Shown: piece after piece, positions 1 through 8,158 of the stretch
How the letters are laid out: each line of letters opens with the position of its first letter
How positions within the stretch are numbered: the first letter of the stretch is position 1
Origin: Taibaiella sp.
GTDB taxonomy: Bacteria > Bacteroidota > Bacteroidia > Chitinophagales > Chitinophagaceae
DNA length: 64,000 nucleotides
Assembly: GCA_016786705.1 (NCBI GenBank)
Contig: JAEUVV010000003.1
Coordinates: 1-64,000 of the forward strand
Direction: 5' to 3'
Notes under the pieces: model-generated
What the model was told of the DNA's origin: nothing
Databases searched by the model: none
What the model saw: only the letters and a program-made list of their open reading frames with translations
Translations under genes and position numbers: made by a program

Positions 1-567
1 TAAATCACTGGCTAAAAATCATCGTGCCGGCCGGCCGAAAACCAAACTCGCGCACTCAGACAGTGGTTTTCGTCTTTTCGACCAGCCCTATGATTTTCCT
101 GACGCCGGATTTATAAAGGCCGTTCGCAATAAAGCGCATAAGTTAATATTTGATAGAATCATGAATTAATATTTGATAGCATTAAAAATAAAGTCTGTGC
201 TTTATTCCTGTCCCGGATTAGTGAAAATTTATGATTTTGGCTGCCCGGCCATCGAAGTGGAGCAATGCGCGCGTATGCCGCTAAAGGCTGATCCCAGTTG
301 GTGCCCTGTAATATGTTATGGCTGATACTTTAGGGGAACCAGTTCCTACATGCCGGCCTTGTACTGCAATTTTAAGGCTTAAAAAGGTTTTTATACGTAC
401 TACTTATTATCATTTTTGTACGTAAATGTGTTAAATATGTGCAAAAAAGAGCTTTTTTGTACTATTTTCTAATTTTTATTTAAATAATAGTATGTTAATA
501 TACTATTATTGCAGTGTAAATAGCTATTTATACCATCAATCAAAATCACCTTCAAAAATCAAGTATT
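1..567. other. Gene-poor left edge and upstream region of the fasciclin gene
   Basis: I see no supportable gene here. Bases 1-120 are G+C-rich with stops in all useful frames. From about 360 to 567 the sequence turns very A+T-rich, as expected for a promoter region, but no clean TAnnTTTG box stands at a good distance from the ATG at 568. A 14-bp direct repeat lies at 143-156 and 166-179. Confidence 0.5.
143..179. repeat. Pair of 14-bp direct repeats
   Basis: TTAATATTTGATAG occurs at 143-156 and again at 166-179, a start-to-start spacing of 23 bp (about two helical turns). It could be a paired protein-binding site or a chance A+T-rich duplication. It lies 390 bp upstream of the nearest gene, so a regulatory role is speculative. 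Confidence 0.35.
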
Positions 568-1500
568 ATGAGCAACATTAAAATGTTATTATTGACTTGC
601 CTGGTAGCCCTGGGCATGTTCTCTTCTTGTAAAAAAGATGAAAACGATATGGTTACCGAAAAAAGTATCGGTACCCTGGTAGCTGAAAACCAGAACCTCA
701 CTTTGCTCAAAGCAGCAGTGGTGAGAGCCGGTTTGCTGGAGACCCTATCCGGTAACGGAACTTTTACGGTTTTTGCCCCGGACAATGCTGCTTTTCAGGC
801 TGCCGGCCTGGGCACGGAGGCTGCGATCAATGCAGTACCTGTTGAAGATCTTAAGAAAATCGTACTGTACCACGTGCTGGGACAGCGTTATGCTTCGGGG
901 GCTATACCAGACGGAACCAATGAGCTGAGCAGTGTAGAAAATATCAATACTTATGTAACTAAGAATATGAATGGTGTTTTCGTAAACGGCGCTAAGGTGA
1001 CTACAGCTGATGTGACGGCAAGCAATGGGGTGGTGCACATTGTCAATAAAGTGTTGATGCCGCCTTCCGGCAACATTGTTGCGCTGGCACAAAGTAATCC
1101 AGACCTGAGTTTGCTGGTAGCTGCCGTATTAAGGGCCAGCGAAGGTACGACCAATGTGGCATCGGTTCTATCGGGTAACGGGCCTTTTACCGTATTCGCG
1201 CCTACTAATGCTGCATTCCAGGCGGCAGGTTTTCCTGATGCCGCAGCGATCCAGGCGGCAGATCCGAACACATTGGCCGGCATTCTTACTTATCATGTAA
1301 TTGCTGCCCGCGTATTTTCTTCAGATCTGAGCGAAGGCGCAATGCCTGCTACCGTAAATGGCGGCACCGTAACCATAACTTTATCGGGTGGCGCTAAAGT
1401 AAAAGGCGCCGGCAATACTACTGCGTCTAACATAACTGCTACTGATATGATGGCGACCAATGGTGTAGTACATGTGGTAGATGCGGTGTTATTGCCTTAA
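568..1500 (+). CDS. Fasciclin (FAS1) domain lipoprotein, two repeats
   Basis: A 310-residue secreted lipoprotein. The N-terminus is a lipobox signal peptide ending in FSSCKK, so Cys at about residue 21 is the lipidation site, and acidic residues just after it suggest surface export as in other Bacteroidota lipoproteins. Two FAS1 domains follow (about residues 33-165 and 170-310). Each has the H1-type motif (NGTFTVFAPDNAAF and NGPFTVFAPTNAAF) and the H2-like stretch (YHVLGQR, YHVIAAR), and each ends in a VVHIV/VVHVVD strand. FAS1 proteins usually mediate adhesion or matrix interaction; no specific partner can be named. The gene stands alone, with an AT-rich leader and a strong terminator after it. 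Confidence 0.88.
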   Translation: MSNIKMLLLTCLVALGMFSSCKKDENDMVTEKSIGTLVAENQNLTLLKAAVVRAGLLETLSGNGTFTVFAPDNAAFQAAGLGTEAAINAVPVEDLKKIVLYHVLGQRYASGAIPDGTNELSSVENINTYVTKNMNGVFVNGAKVTTADVTASNGVVHIVNKVLMPPSGNIVALAQSNPDLSLLVAAVLRASEGTTNVASVLSGNGPFTVFAPTNAAFQAAGFPDAAAIQAADPNTLAGILTYHVIAARVFSSDLSEGAMPATVNGGTVTITLSGGAKVKGAGNTTASNITATDMMATNGVVHVVDAVLLP

Positions 1501-1540
1501 GCTGACACCCTGTGATTGAATTGAAAATCCTTACAAGAAT

Positions 1541-1580
1541 AAAATTCCCCGGTACAATCAAAAGTACCGGGGAATTTTTT
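1541..1580 (+). terminator. Rho-independent terminator after the fasciclin gene
   Basis: AAAATTCCCCGGTAC at 1541-1555 pairs with GTACCGGGGAATTTT from 1564, with an 8-base loop and a T-run to 1580. The stem is perfect and G+C-rich at its centre. It could also serve the minus-strand gene that ends at 1724. Confidence 0.9.
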
Positions 1581-1723
1581 GTTTGGGTCCGGCATGTGAA
1601 CAGCTGTCGCTTATTCCTTCCTTATCGAAGGAGTGGCAGGTGGCAATATTCATCAATGATTATACCGGCAGGGATGCCGGGATTAATGCAAATCCCGGCC
1701 TTTGTTCTTTATATAAGCGATGC

Positions 1724-4258
1724 TTAGCGTTTCTCGACTTTAAAGCTTGATCCGTCGCTCAGTACCAGCAGGTACTGGCCCGCGGCGATCTCATTGATGT
1801 CGATCAGGGTTTCCTTATGGCTGATGCTTAGTTGCTTTACCACTCTTCCATGCAGGTCGTACAGGTAAGCCTGTACCGGGGTTTCCGGAGCTGCAGCCAG
1901 TCTTAAGGTCAGGCCTGTTGTGGCCGGTATAGGGAATAGCTCGTGGCCCGCAAGTGCAGACTGGAAGCGCGCGCTACGCACCGGGGAATAAGACCAGGTG
2001 CCATCCGCATTGATCATTTTAAGGCGATACAGGTTCAGGCCCTTTACCGGCTGTTTGTCATGGAACTGGTATGGGGTAGCTTCGCTGGCATTACCGGCAG
2101 CGGCCACACGGCCTATCACCATAAAGTCTGCCGCATTACTACTGCGCTCAATCTCAAATGCAGCGGTAGCTTTTTCTGTAGCGGTGGTCCAGTCCAGCAT
2201 CACTTCCTGGCCCTTTGCCTGTGCTTCGAAAGAGAGCAGGGTGAAGTCCAGTGCATTTGCGGTAGTTACAGAGCGCACCAGTGAAGGGCCGGCTACGCCG
2301 TCTGTACCGTTTTTTACCGGGGTAACGCGGTAAAAATACTTTACATTATTTGTTAGACCACTTACATTATAGCTGGTTACATTACCTACGTTCCGGTTAT
2401 CATAGCCGGTTACTTTATTGGCAAACAAAGTGTCGGTAGCCACATCCAGCAGGTAGTTGATTACCGTGCCGGTAGCGGGCGCCGTCCAGTTAGCAGTAAA
2501 GCCATTAGAATAAATAGTAGAGGCCGAGGTGGGCACTGGGCGCACCATAGCATAGCTTTCGGTCCAGTTAGAAGTAGTACCGTTTAACGCAAAATTGGTG
2601 ATTGTACCGGTATAATTATTACCGGAATAATCATACACCGTATTACGGCCGGCATTATTAATATTAGCAGTAGCAGCGCCATTGTCAAACATATAATAAG
2701 CAAGCAATCCTGTCTGCGGCAGGCTCAAAGGGCTGTACATATTGTCTTGTATCTGCGTCTGGCTGCGCTCTGTATTCCAGATGCGCACTTCATCCATAGC
2801 ACCATTGAAATAACGTGTAGTGGTGTGCGACCAGTTGCCGAGTTTGAAAGAGGCCGCAGTATTGTTTACGCCGGACACAGCCTGCCCGCCAAGATTAAAC
2901 GTACCCACACTTTCACCATTCAGGTAAAGTTTCATGGAAGTTTTATTGCTACCATTCCAGGTAGCAGCCACGTGGTACCATCTTCCCGGTACCAGGTTAG
3001 CACCGCTGTAGATCACACTGCTGTTATTCGTGCCGTCCATGCAGAAGAAAGCAAGGTTGTCGTTGTACATCAGCAGTTCAATACCGTTATTAAGCGTCGA
3101 GCGGTTCATCAGCTCCTGGCTGCCCGTTATATCGTTGAACTTTACCCAGCATTCCATTGATTTTACATCAGTAGCCAGGATGTTGCCCAGGTCTACATAG
3201 TCGTTACCGGAAGCGCCGCCGGCAAAGTTAAGGGCGTGGCCGGGTGCCGGCATAGCAACCTCAGTAACAGCCTGTACGGATGAGGTATCCGCACAACCGT
3301 TGTTGACAATTACCCGGTAGTTGCCTGCAGCGGTCGCAGTATAGTTTTGTGCTGTGGCCCCGGAGATTACAGCGCCGTCTTTCAGCCATTGATAGGTCCC
3401 GGTAGTGCTTGCCGTCAGGGTAACCATATTACCGGGGTATAAGGCGGTACTTCCGGATGTTGTAATATTTACGGTTGAATACGTGTAGCCGTATTTGGTG
3501 CCCAGGTAGCGGTTGACCTGCTGGATCTCACATAAGCTTAGCTTACGGTTGTACACGACCACTTCAGCGATATCCCCGTCAAAGGCGTTGTTGTCGCCGT
3601 CCCATCCCAGGTAGAATGAGCTTTGGGCATTTAGCGAATCAGTATTATCAGTTACCGATTGTACGGATACCCCGTTGAAGTAAATCGTGGAACCATTAGC
3701 TACGCGGTGATCGTAAACGGCAGTCAGTAATTTGGTTTCGCCCGGTACACCAGCGTCAGTGATCGAAACATTATTGGGTGCTGTAGGGCTGACAGATACC
3801 ACACCATTAGGACTACCGTTAGCAAAGATGGTCATAAAGAAACGGTCCCAGTTGCCATCATCGTTACCCCATAAACCTTGCTGGGCCTGTACATTGCTTC
3901 CCTGGCGGTACACGGTAAAAATGGTTAAGGCTTTCATACTACGCGCGCGGATATCCAGGGAAGGCACATTGAATACGGAGCCTATGGTCGCATTGGTACG
4001 GGTAAACTTAACGGCGGACTTGCCGTTGATCTGGTTGGTACGATAGACCGCGGCATTTTGTCCGCCGATCATACTTACGGTGCGATTTTTAGGCGATTTG
4101 TCTTTCCAGGTGGTAAACGTACCGTTGTTAGCGGGGTTGGTTGTGCTCACCTCGGAGGCATCTAGCCAGAGTTGGAGACTGTCAGTGACCGGTAGGGTCT
4201 GGGCATGCAGTTTAGTGCATAGTAATAGTAAAAACGATGCCGTTAAGATCTTGTTCAT
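1724..4258 (-). CDS. Secreted LamG/Ig/FnIII protein with T9SS type A sorting domain
   Basis: An 844-residue multidomain surface protein. I start it at the ATG at 4258 because the signal peptide (MNKILTASFLLLLCTKLHAQ) begins there; an upstream in-frame ATG at 4315 would only add a non-signal leader. In order: a first concanavalin/LamG-like domain (about 25-260, with DGDIAEVVVYNRKLS), an Ig-like segment (YQWLKDGAVISG), a second LamG domain (about 345-560), a fibronectin type III domain (TANWTAPATG onward), a further beta-rich region, and a C-terminal type A sorting domain (GRVVKQL... AGQYLLVLSDG). Such CTDs are removed by PorU, which is encoded in this window, so the protein is a probable T9SS cargo. 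The ligand is unknown. Confidence 0.85.
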   Translation of the reverse strand: MNKILTASFLLLLCTKLHAQTLPVTDSLQLWLDASEVSTTNPANNGTFTTWKDKSPKNRTVSMIGGQNAAVYRTNQINGKSAVKFTRTNATIGSVFNVPSLDIRARSMKALTIFTVYRQGSNVQAQQGLWGNDDGNWDRFFMTIFANGSPNGVVSVSPTAPNNVSITDAGVPGETKLLTAVYDHRVANGSTIYFNGVSVQSVTDNTDSLNAQSSFYLGWDGDNNAFDGDIAEVVVYNRKLSLCEIQQVNRYLGTKYGYTYSTVNITTSGSTALYPGNMVTLTASTTGTYQWLKDGAVISGATAQNYTATAAGNYRVIVNNGCADTSSVQAVTEVAMPAPGHALNFAGGASGNDYVDLGNILATDVKSMECWVKFNDITGSQELMNRSTLNNGIELLMYNDNLAFFCMDGTNNSSVIYSGANLVPGRWYHVAATWNGSNKTSMKLYLNGESVGTFNLGGQAVSGVNNTAASFKLGNWSHTTTRYFNGAMDEVRIWNTERSQTQIQDNMYSPLSLPQTGLLAYYMFDNGAATANINNAGRNTVYDYSGNNYTGTITNFALNGTTSNWTESYAMVRPVPTSASTIYSNGFTANWTAPATGTVINYLLDVATDTLFANKVTGYDNRNVGNVTSYNVSGLTNNVKYFYRVTPVKNGTDGVAGPSLVRSVTTANALDFTLLSFEAQAKGQEVMLDWTTATEKATAAFEIERSSNAADFMVIGRVAAAGNASEATPYQFHDKQPVKGLNLYRLKMINADGTWSYSPVRSARFQSALAGHELFPIPATTGLTLRLAAAPETPVQAYLYDLHGRVVKQLSISHKETLIDINEIAAGQYLLVLSDGSSFKVEKR

Positions 4259-4303
4259 ACTTGCTTGTTTAATGTAATGGATTGGATTGTGTTTTAAAGG
4301 CCG

Positions 4304-4311
4304 CAAAATTA
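4304..4311 (-). promoter_or_regulatory. Bacteroidota -7 promoter box of the T9SS cargo gene
   Basis: On the minus strand TAATTTTG fits the Bacteroidota consensus TAnnTTTG, 45 bases before the ATG at 4258. No good -33 TTTG is visible, so support is partial. Confidence 0.45.
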
Positions 4312-4395
4312 ACAACTCATTTGTAAATTAACACTAAAAGTGGCTTTATTTTTGTCATAACTAGCTTATTTTCAGATATATATGAAATTATTTGC

Positions 4396-4648
4396 ATGTA
4401 CCTACAAGTAATATTCCAGGGTTTATTGGGAAATATATGGAATGGGACCCTGATGTATAGTGAAGCGACGGGCACACTATTATGCCTGCAATTGAAAGAA
4501 CCAGGAAGAGGACGGGCTGGTCAGGCGAACGATGTGCACCTGCAAGCTACCTTTTAGGAATAAGTACGGGCTGATGACTTTCGGGAAGACACTGATCCCG
4601 CTGCTGAAAGCTATTGCGATTAGGGAAAGTAACCGATTAGTGGAATAA
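4396..4648 (+). pseudogene. Decayed HxlR-family transcriptional regulator
   Basis: Two reading frames together spell an HxlR-type winged-helix regulator. From the ATG at 4396 one frame gives LLGNIWNGTLMYSE and then LLCLQLKE. After about 4501 the match continues in the next frame as EEDGLVRRT and then YGLMTFGKTLIPLLKAIA, ending at TAA 4646-4648. These correspond to the HxlR core (GGKWxxxILxxL, QLKELEEDGLV, YxLTxxGKxLxPxL). The stretch between helix 2 and the recognition helix is shortened, and a frameshift lies near 4501. The remnant is about 83 codons against about 110-120 for an intact member. It converges on the DUF2071 gene, which it may once have regulated. Confidence 0.72.
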
Positions 4649-4655
4649 AAGTTTT

Positions 4656-5390
4656 TTATGATCGAGAGGTATCTTTCCGGATCGGTGGCAGTACTTTCCA
4701 TTCATGTACTATGTTTTCCATTAGGATGGCATTATCGAATTGTATGCTGCCTTCCGGGAAAATATTCCTGTCTTCAAAAAATGCGGACCTGATGCGTTCC
4801 ACTTTTAAGGGTTGCACCTGCCATTGCCGGGTTTGCAACTGTAAACCTTCATAACAATCACCATTGGGAGAGTAACCTATCGATCCCTGCTCAAAAAATG
4901 CCGATACATTAGCCAGTGTTTCAAAGATAGAATCTGTTGCAAACTGATCCGTCTTTCGGGCATCAATAGCTAGATGCATCTGGTCGCTGCTGGTAAAATC
5001 AATATGATAATGATCCTGATCCGTGACCACATTAAATTTAGCCAGGTAATGCTTGCCCGGGAAGAGCCTTCCGCCGAGCAACGTGTTCAATTTAAGCGAA
5101 GTATCCCGCCTGGGTATGTAGACCCCTTGCTGCATACGGCCCTTTTCTTCCCACTCTACCGCTATCCTGTGCGCCCCGTTTTCAGAGCTGATGCCCAGGA
5201 ATTCCGGGAAGCCTTTTGGCCGCAGCTGTTTAAAGCGGATGAGACAAATGCCCGCAATAGATTTTCCTTTATAAAGTTTAGGACGAAACGGGGCCGGTAA
5301 AATCTGCTGCACATACTCCGGTTCCGCTACAAAGTTGATCAGCAGGCGTCTTTCAATAATACCCTGAATAGTGGGGAGTCGCAGGTACAT
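4656..5390 (-). CDS. DUF2071 (YqjF-like) family protein
   Basis: A 244-residue soluble protein starting MYLRLPTIQGIIERRLLINF. It resembles DUF2071/YqjF proteins, which adopt an acetoacetate-decarboxylase-like fold. Visible marks are the N-terminal substrate-side segment (YVQQILPAPFRPKLYKGKSIAGICLIRF) and the central region VYIPRRDTSLKLN, followed by beta-rich sequence. The biochemical activity of the family is not established, and no catalytic claim is made. It stands alone, tail to tail with a ruined HxlR regulator remnant. Confidence 0.7.
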   Translation of the reverse strand: MYLRLPTIQGIIERRLLINFVAEPEYVQQILPAPFRPKLYKGKSIAGICLIRFKQLRPKGFPEFLGISSENGAHRIAVEWEEKGRMQQGVYIPRRDTSLKLNTLLGGRLFPGKHYLAKFNVVTDQDHYHIDFTSSDQMHLAIDARKTDQFATDSIFETLANVSAFFEQGSIGYSPNGDCYEGLQLQTRQWQVQPLKVERIRSAFFEDRNIFPEGSIQFDNAILMENIVHEWKVLPPIRKDTSRS

Positions 5391-5531
5391 AATAGGATAT
5401 GGCGTTTATTGCTACCGGAACAAATTTATAGTATTCCGGCCATTTTAGTAGAATGATGACTATATTTATAAGCTCAAATACAAACCTAGTGAGGTACCGG
5501 GTGCCTCATTTTCTTTTTTAAGCAAACCAGT

Positions 5532-6059
5532 ATGATTCAATATAAAATAGCGGATAGCGCGGAAGAGCTGGAAAAAATTTATAGCCTCAATTACCAGACC
5601 TTTGTTGAGGAGATTCCACAGCATGCACAGAATGCAACACAGCAACTCGTTGACCGTTTTGACCAGGAAAATGAATACATCATCGCGATCAATGAGCAAG
5701 AGGAACTGGTCGGTATGGTTTGTATCCGGGATAAACGCCCTTTTTCCCTGGATGCCAAAATAGGGAACCTGGACCGCTTATTGCCTGCGCATCAAAAAAA
5801 ATGCGAAATACGCCTGATGGCCGTAAGGCCCGATTACAGGAAGACCGGCGTATTCCGGGGACTGGTACAGAAGCTTTACGAGATAGCGGCTCCCAGGAAT
5901 TATGATATCGCGCTTATTTCCGGCACCGACCGGCAGCAGGAACTGTATAAAAGTATCGGTTTTGAAGTATTCGCGGATGCTGTAGGCACACAGGAAGCTT
6001 TATACTATCCTATGTATTTGGATATAAAGAAGCTAGGTAGTCACCCGTTTTTTGTTTAG
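5532..6059 (+). CDS. GNAT-family N-acetyltransferase
   Basis: A 175-residue protein with a GNAT fold: an N-terminal strand-helix (MIQYKIADSAEELEKIYSL), central strands (EYIIAINEQEELVGMVCIRD), the acetyl-CoA-binding segment CEIRLMAVRPDYRKTGVFRGLV, and a C-terminal region with LYKSIGFEVF. The pyrophosphate loop (RPDYRKTGV) departs from the usual Q/RxxGxG/A. The length and layout resemble autoinducer-synthase-like or N-acyl amino acid synthase GNATs, so the acyl donor is uncertain. The stop at 6057-6059 lies 7 bases before the start of the next gene, so the two are probably co-transcribed and act on related metabolites. Confidence 0.75.
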   Translation: MIQYKIADSAEELEKIYSLNYQTFVEEIPQHAQNATQQLVDRFDQENEYIIAINEQEELVGMVCIRDKRPFSLDAKIGNLDRLLPAHQKKCEIRLMAVRPDYRKTGVFRGLVQKLYEIAAPRNYDIALISGTDRQQELYKSIGFEVFADAVGTQEALYYPMYLDIKKLGSHPFFV

Positions 6060-6066
6060 AGAGCTT

Positions 6067-7098
6067 ATGAAGATCAACTTTCTTACCGGTCCCGTAAGTA
6101 TTTCGGATGCGGTGCGGGATTGCTTTGCGCAATTACCTGTTTCCCACCGGGGCGAAGCATTTACAGAGTTAATAGCAGCTGCTAAAGGCCGCATTCAATC
6201 TTTGACCCGTGCGCAGGAGGCTATATTGATGAGCGGTTCGGGTACCCTCGCCAATGAAGCGATCGCCTGGCAGCTGAAACAATTACCCGGAAGGGGTTTA
6301 ATCCTGGCGAACGGGGAATTTGGCCAGCGCCTGGTCCGGCAGGCAGAGCAAACCGGGTTGCAATTTACGGCCCATGCTATAGCTTACGGACAGGTATTTG
6401 ACCTGAATAGAATAAGTGAAATACTGCAGGTAAACCCGGAAATCTCCTGGTTGTGGATGGTAGTGCATGAAACCTCGGTGGGCACCTGGAATGATCATGA
6501 ACCTATATTGTCTCTTTGTGAGTCCTACAAGGTAAAGTTAGCCCTGGATGGGGTAAGCGCCATCGGAGTACAGGAATTGGATTTGTCAAAAGTTTACCTG
6601 GTTTCCGGCGTGAGTGGTAAGGCGATTGCGGCTTACCCGGGTATCTGTTTTGTGATGAGTGACCATTCGGCTTTTGCGGGCGGGAATATCCCGGTGTACC
6701 TGGACCTGCATTATTACCAGACCTGTGGCGGCATTCCTTTTACCATCAATTCTAACCTGGTAGCGGCTTTAGACCAGGCCTTGAGCGAGATTGATCTTAG
6801 CGCGGATACCAAACATATGGCCACACTTAAAGCCCTTATGCTTGACTATTTACAGCGGGAAAATTTAAGTATAATTAATACCCTAAATCCTTCTCCTAAT
6901 ATGATCACGCTGCAATTACCGCCGGGGTATTCCAGCGAAAGAGTAGGGGATGACCTGGCAGAGGAAAGGATCAGTGTGGGTTATAAAAGCAAATATTTAA
7001 TTGAGCGCAACTGGCTGCAGTTGTTTTTTACCAGGAATAATAGGATTGAGGAGGTGGAGGGTTTAAGGAACTCAAGTTTATACAAAAAGTGTAATTAA
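6067..7098 (+). CDS. Class V aminotransferase-like PLP enzyme
   Basis: A 343-residue fold-type I PLP protein related to serine-glyoxylate/alanine-glyoxylate aminotransferases. It opens with the family motif KINFLTGPVSIS. The phosphate-cup loop is MSGSGTLANEA, the PLP-pyridine Asp lies in ALDGVSAIG (D161), and the Schiff-base Lys lies in SGVSGKAIAAYPG (K185). It is 30-40 residues shorter than typical family members and ends abruptly after LRNS, with a reduced C-terminal domain. The ATG at 6067 is preferred over an upstream TTG at 6052 that would overlap the GNAT gene. Pairing with a GNAT suggests a small two-step pathway on an amino acid or amino sugar; the product is unknown. Confidence 0.72.
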   Translation: MKINFLTGPVSISDAVRDCFAQLPVSHRGEAFTELIAAAKGRIQSLTRAQEAILMSGSGTLANEAIAWQLKQLPGRGLILANGEFGQRLVRQAEQTGLQFTAHAIAYGQVFDLNRISEILQVNPEISWLWMVVHETSVGTWNDHEPILSLCESYKVKLALDGVSAIGVQELDLSKVYLVSGVSGKAIAAYPGICFVMSDHSAFAGGNIPVYLDLHYYQTCGGIPFTINSNLVAALDQALSEIDLSADTKHMATLKALMLDYLQRENLSIINTLNPSPNMITLQLPPGYSSERVGDDLAEERISVGYKSKYLIERNWLQLFFTRNNRIEEVEGLRNSSLYKKCN

Positions 7099-7108
7099 AT
7101 TAATACGC

Positions 7109-8152
7109 TTAATATTTTAATTTGTCTGGTGATAATTGATCTAATTGATTCATTATATCAATATTCAATTTGGAGAATACCCTTTTATGAATATCATCTT
7201 CCTCCAAACTGCTGCCATATATAAGTCTGTCAAACAACTGTTTATTATGTGCTCCTTTCGTATTGGAAGGGAATAATTCTTGAAAATCTTTAGTTAAAGA
7301 ATCTTTGTAAGTCTTATTATAAATGATTTTCTTTTTAATTAAATCAGCTGCGTAATCAGTATGGTTTTCATAGATTTCTAAAGGTCTTATAGTATTTTTA
7401 AAATCATCAGGAACATCTCTAAATTTGATCGATAGTTTAGATTCATCAAAATTTCCTGAGACAAAAGCTACAATGTCTTTTTCTTCTAAATATGCAATAT
7501 AGTTTATTTGTTTGCTCTTTATTTTGTAATACAATTTAAAATCGAGAGGAGACTTACTTTTCAGGTGATTACAGTTGTTACAGGTTGGATAAAGGTTGCT
7601 TAAAGTAATTGCCAAAAAGGGATAGGTTGATTTCGCAACATTATGATCAGCTTGGTATCTTCCTAAACCAGCACCACGTAAAAAAATGGTATGTTGCGCA
7701 TTACAGTAAACACAAACTTTTATACCTAACAAATTATAAAATAAAGGAATAACTTTTTTACGAAAGTTCTTGTAATCAAGTAATTCTTCAATATCGTTTA
7801 GAAACTGTTTTTTCACTATTTCCTTACAAGAAATGCTTATAGCATTAATTTTATTAATCAAACCATTTAATTTGAAAGGATTAAGACAGACCAAATTTTT
7901 AATATCTTTTATAATTTCTAGATATTGATAACAGAAAGTACTATTTTTAATTTTATACTCTTTGATTCTATTGATATCAGCTTTTTCAGAACTTGTCAAT
8001 ATCTTTTTTTCGTCATTGGAATATATGACTACTTTATTGCTTCTATAATCATTCAATTTCTGTTGTACTTTATTAATAAAATTGTCATAAGCACTTTCTG
8101 ATTGCAAGCTTTTAATAGCTAGTTTGAACCTATTTTCACTAATTTGTATCAT
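7109..8152 (-). CDS. HNH endonuclease, Septu PtuB-like
   Basis: A 347-residue nuclease with a zinc-ribbon HNH core: C147-x2-C150 (CVYCNA), D169-H170 (QADHN), N186 (SNLYP), C191-x2-C194 and H197 (CNNCNH). The first 140 residues are Lys-rich and helical; the last 130 hold no motif I recognise. It lies 6 bases after an SMC-like ATPase gene, the arrangement of Septu PtuA-PtuB and of the ATPase/HNH effector modules of some retrons, where the nuclease degrades nucleic acid once the ATPase is triggered. It is the last gene of the six-gene minus-strand run, is strongly A+T-rich, and converges on the aminotransferase gene with 10 bases between stops. The HNH call is firm; the Septu assignment rests on architecture. 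Confidence 0.78.
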   Translation of the reverse strand: MIQISENRFKLAIKSLQSESAYDNFINKVQQKLNDYRSNKVVIYSNDEKKILTSSEKADINRIKEYKIKNSTFCYQYLEIIKDIKNLVCLNPFKLNGLINKINAISISCKEIVKKQFLNDIEELLDYKNFRKKVIPLFYNLLGIKVCVYCNAQHTIFLRGAGLGRYQADHNVAKSTYPFLAITLSNLYPTCNNCNHLKSKSPLDFKLYYKIKSKQINYIAYLEEKDIVAFVSGNFDESKLSIKFRDVPDDFKNTIRPLEIYENHTDYAADLIKKKIIYNKTYKDSLTKDFQELFPSNTKGAHNKQLFDRLIYGSSLEEDDIHKRVFSKLNIDIMNQLDQLSPDKLKY

Positions 8153-8158
8153 ATAGTA

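Noticed and set aside
1512..1727. 71-residue open frame after the fasciclin gene
   Set aside because: It spans the terminator hairpin at 1541-1580 and looks non-protein-like.
4480..4701. Minus-strand 73-residue open frame
   Set aside because: It is the shadow of the HxlR remnant and overlaps the DUF2071 gene; no family resemblance.
7099..7140. Right-end att repeat of the mnmE-adjacent island
   Set aside because: Only an 8-base ATACAAAA match to the mnmE 3' end was found, which is expected by chance in A+T-rich DNA.
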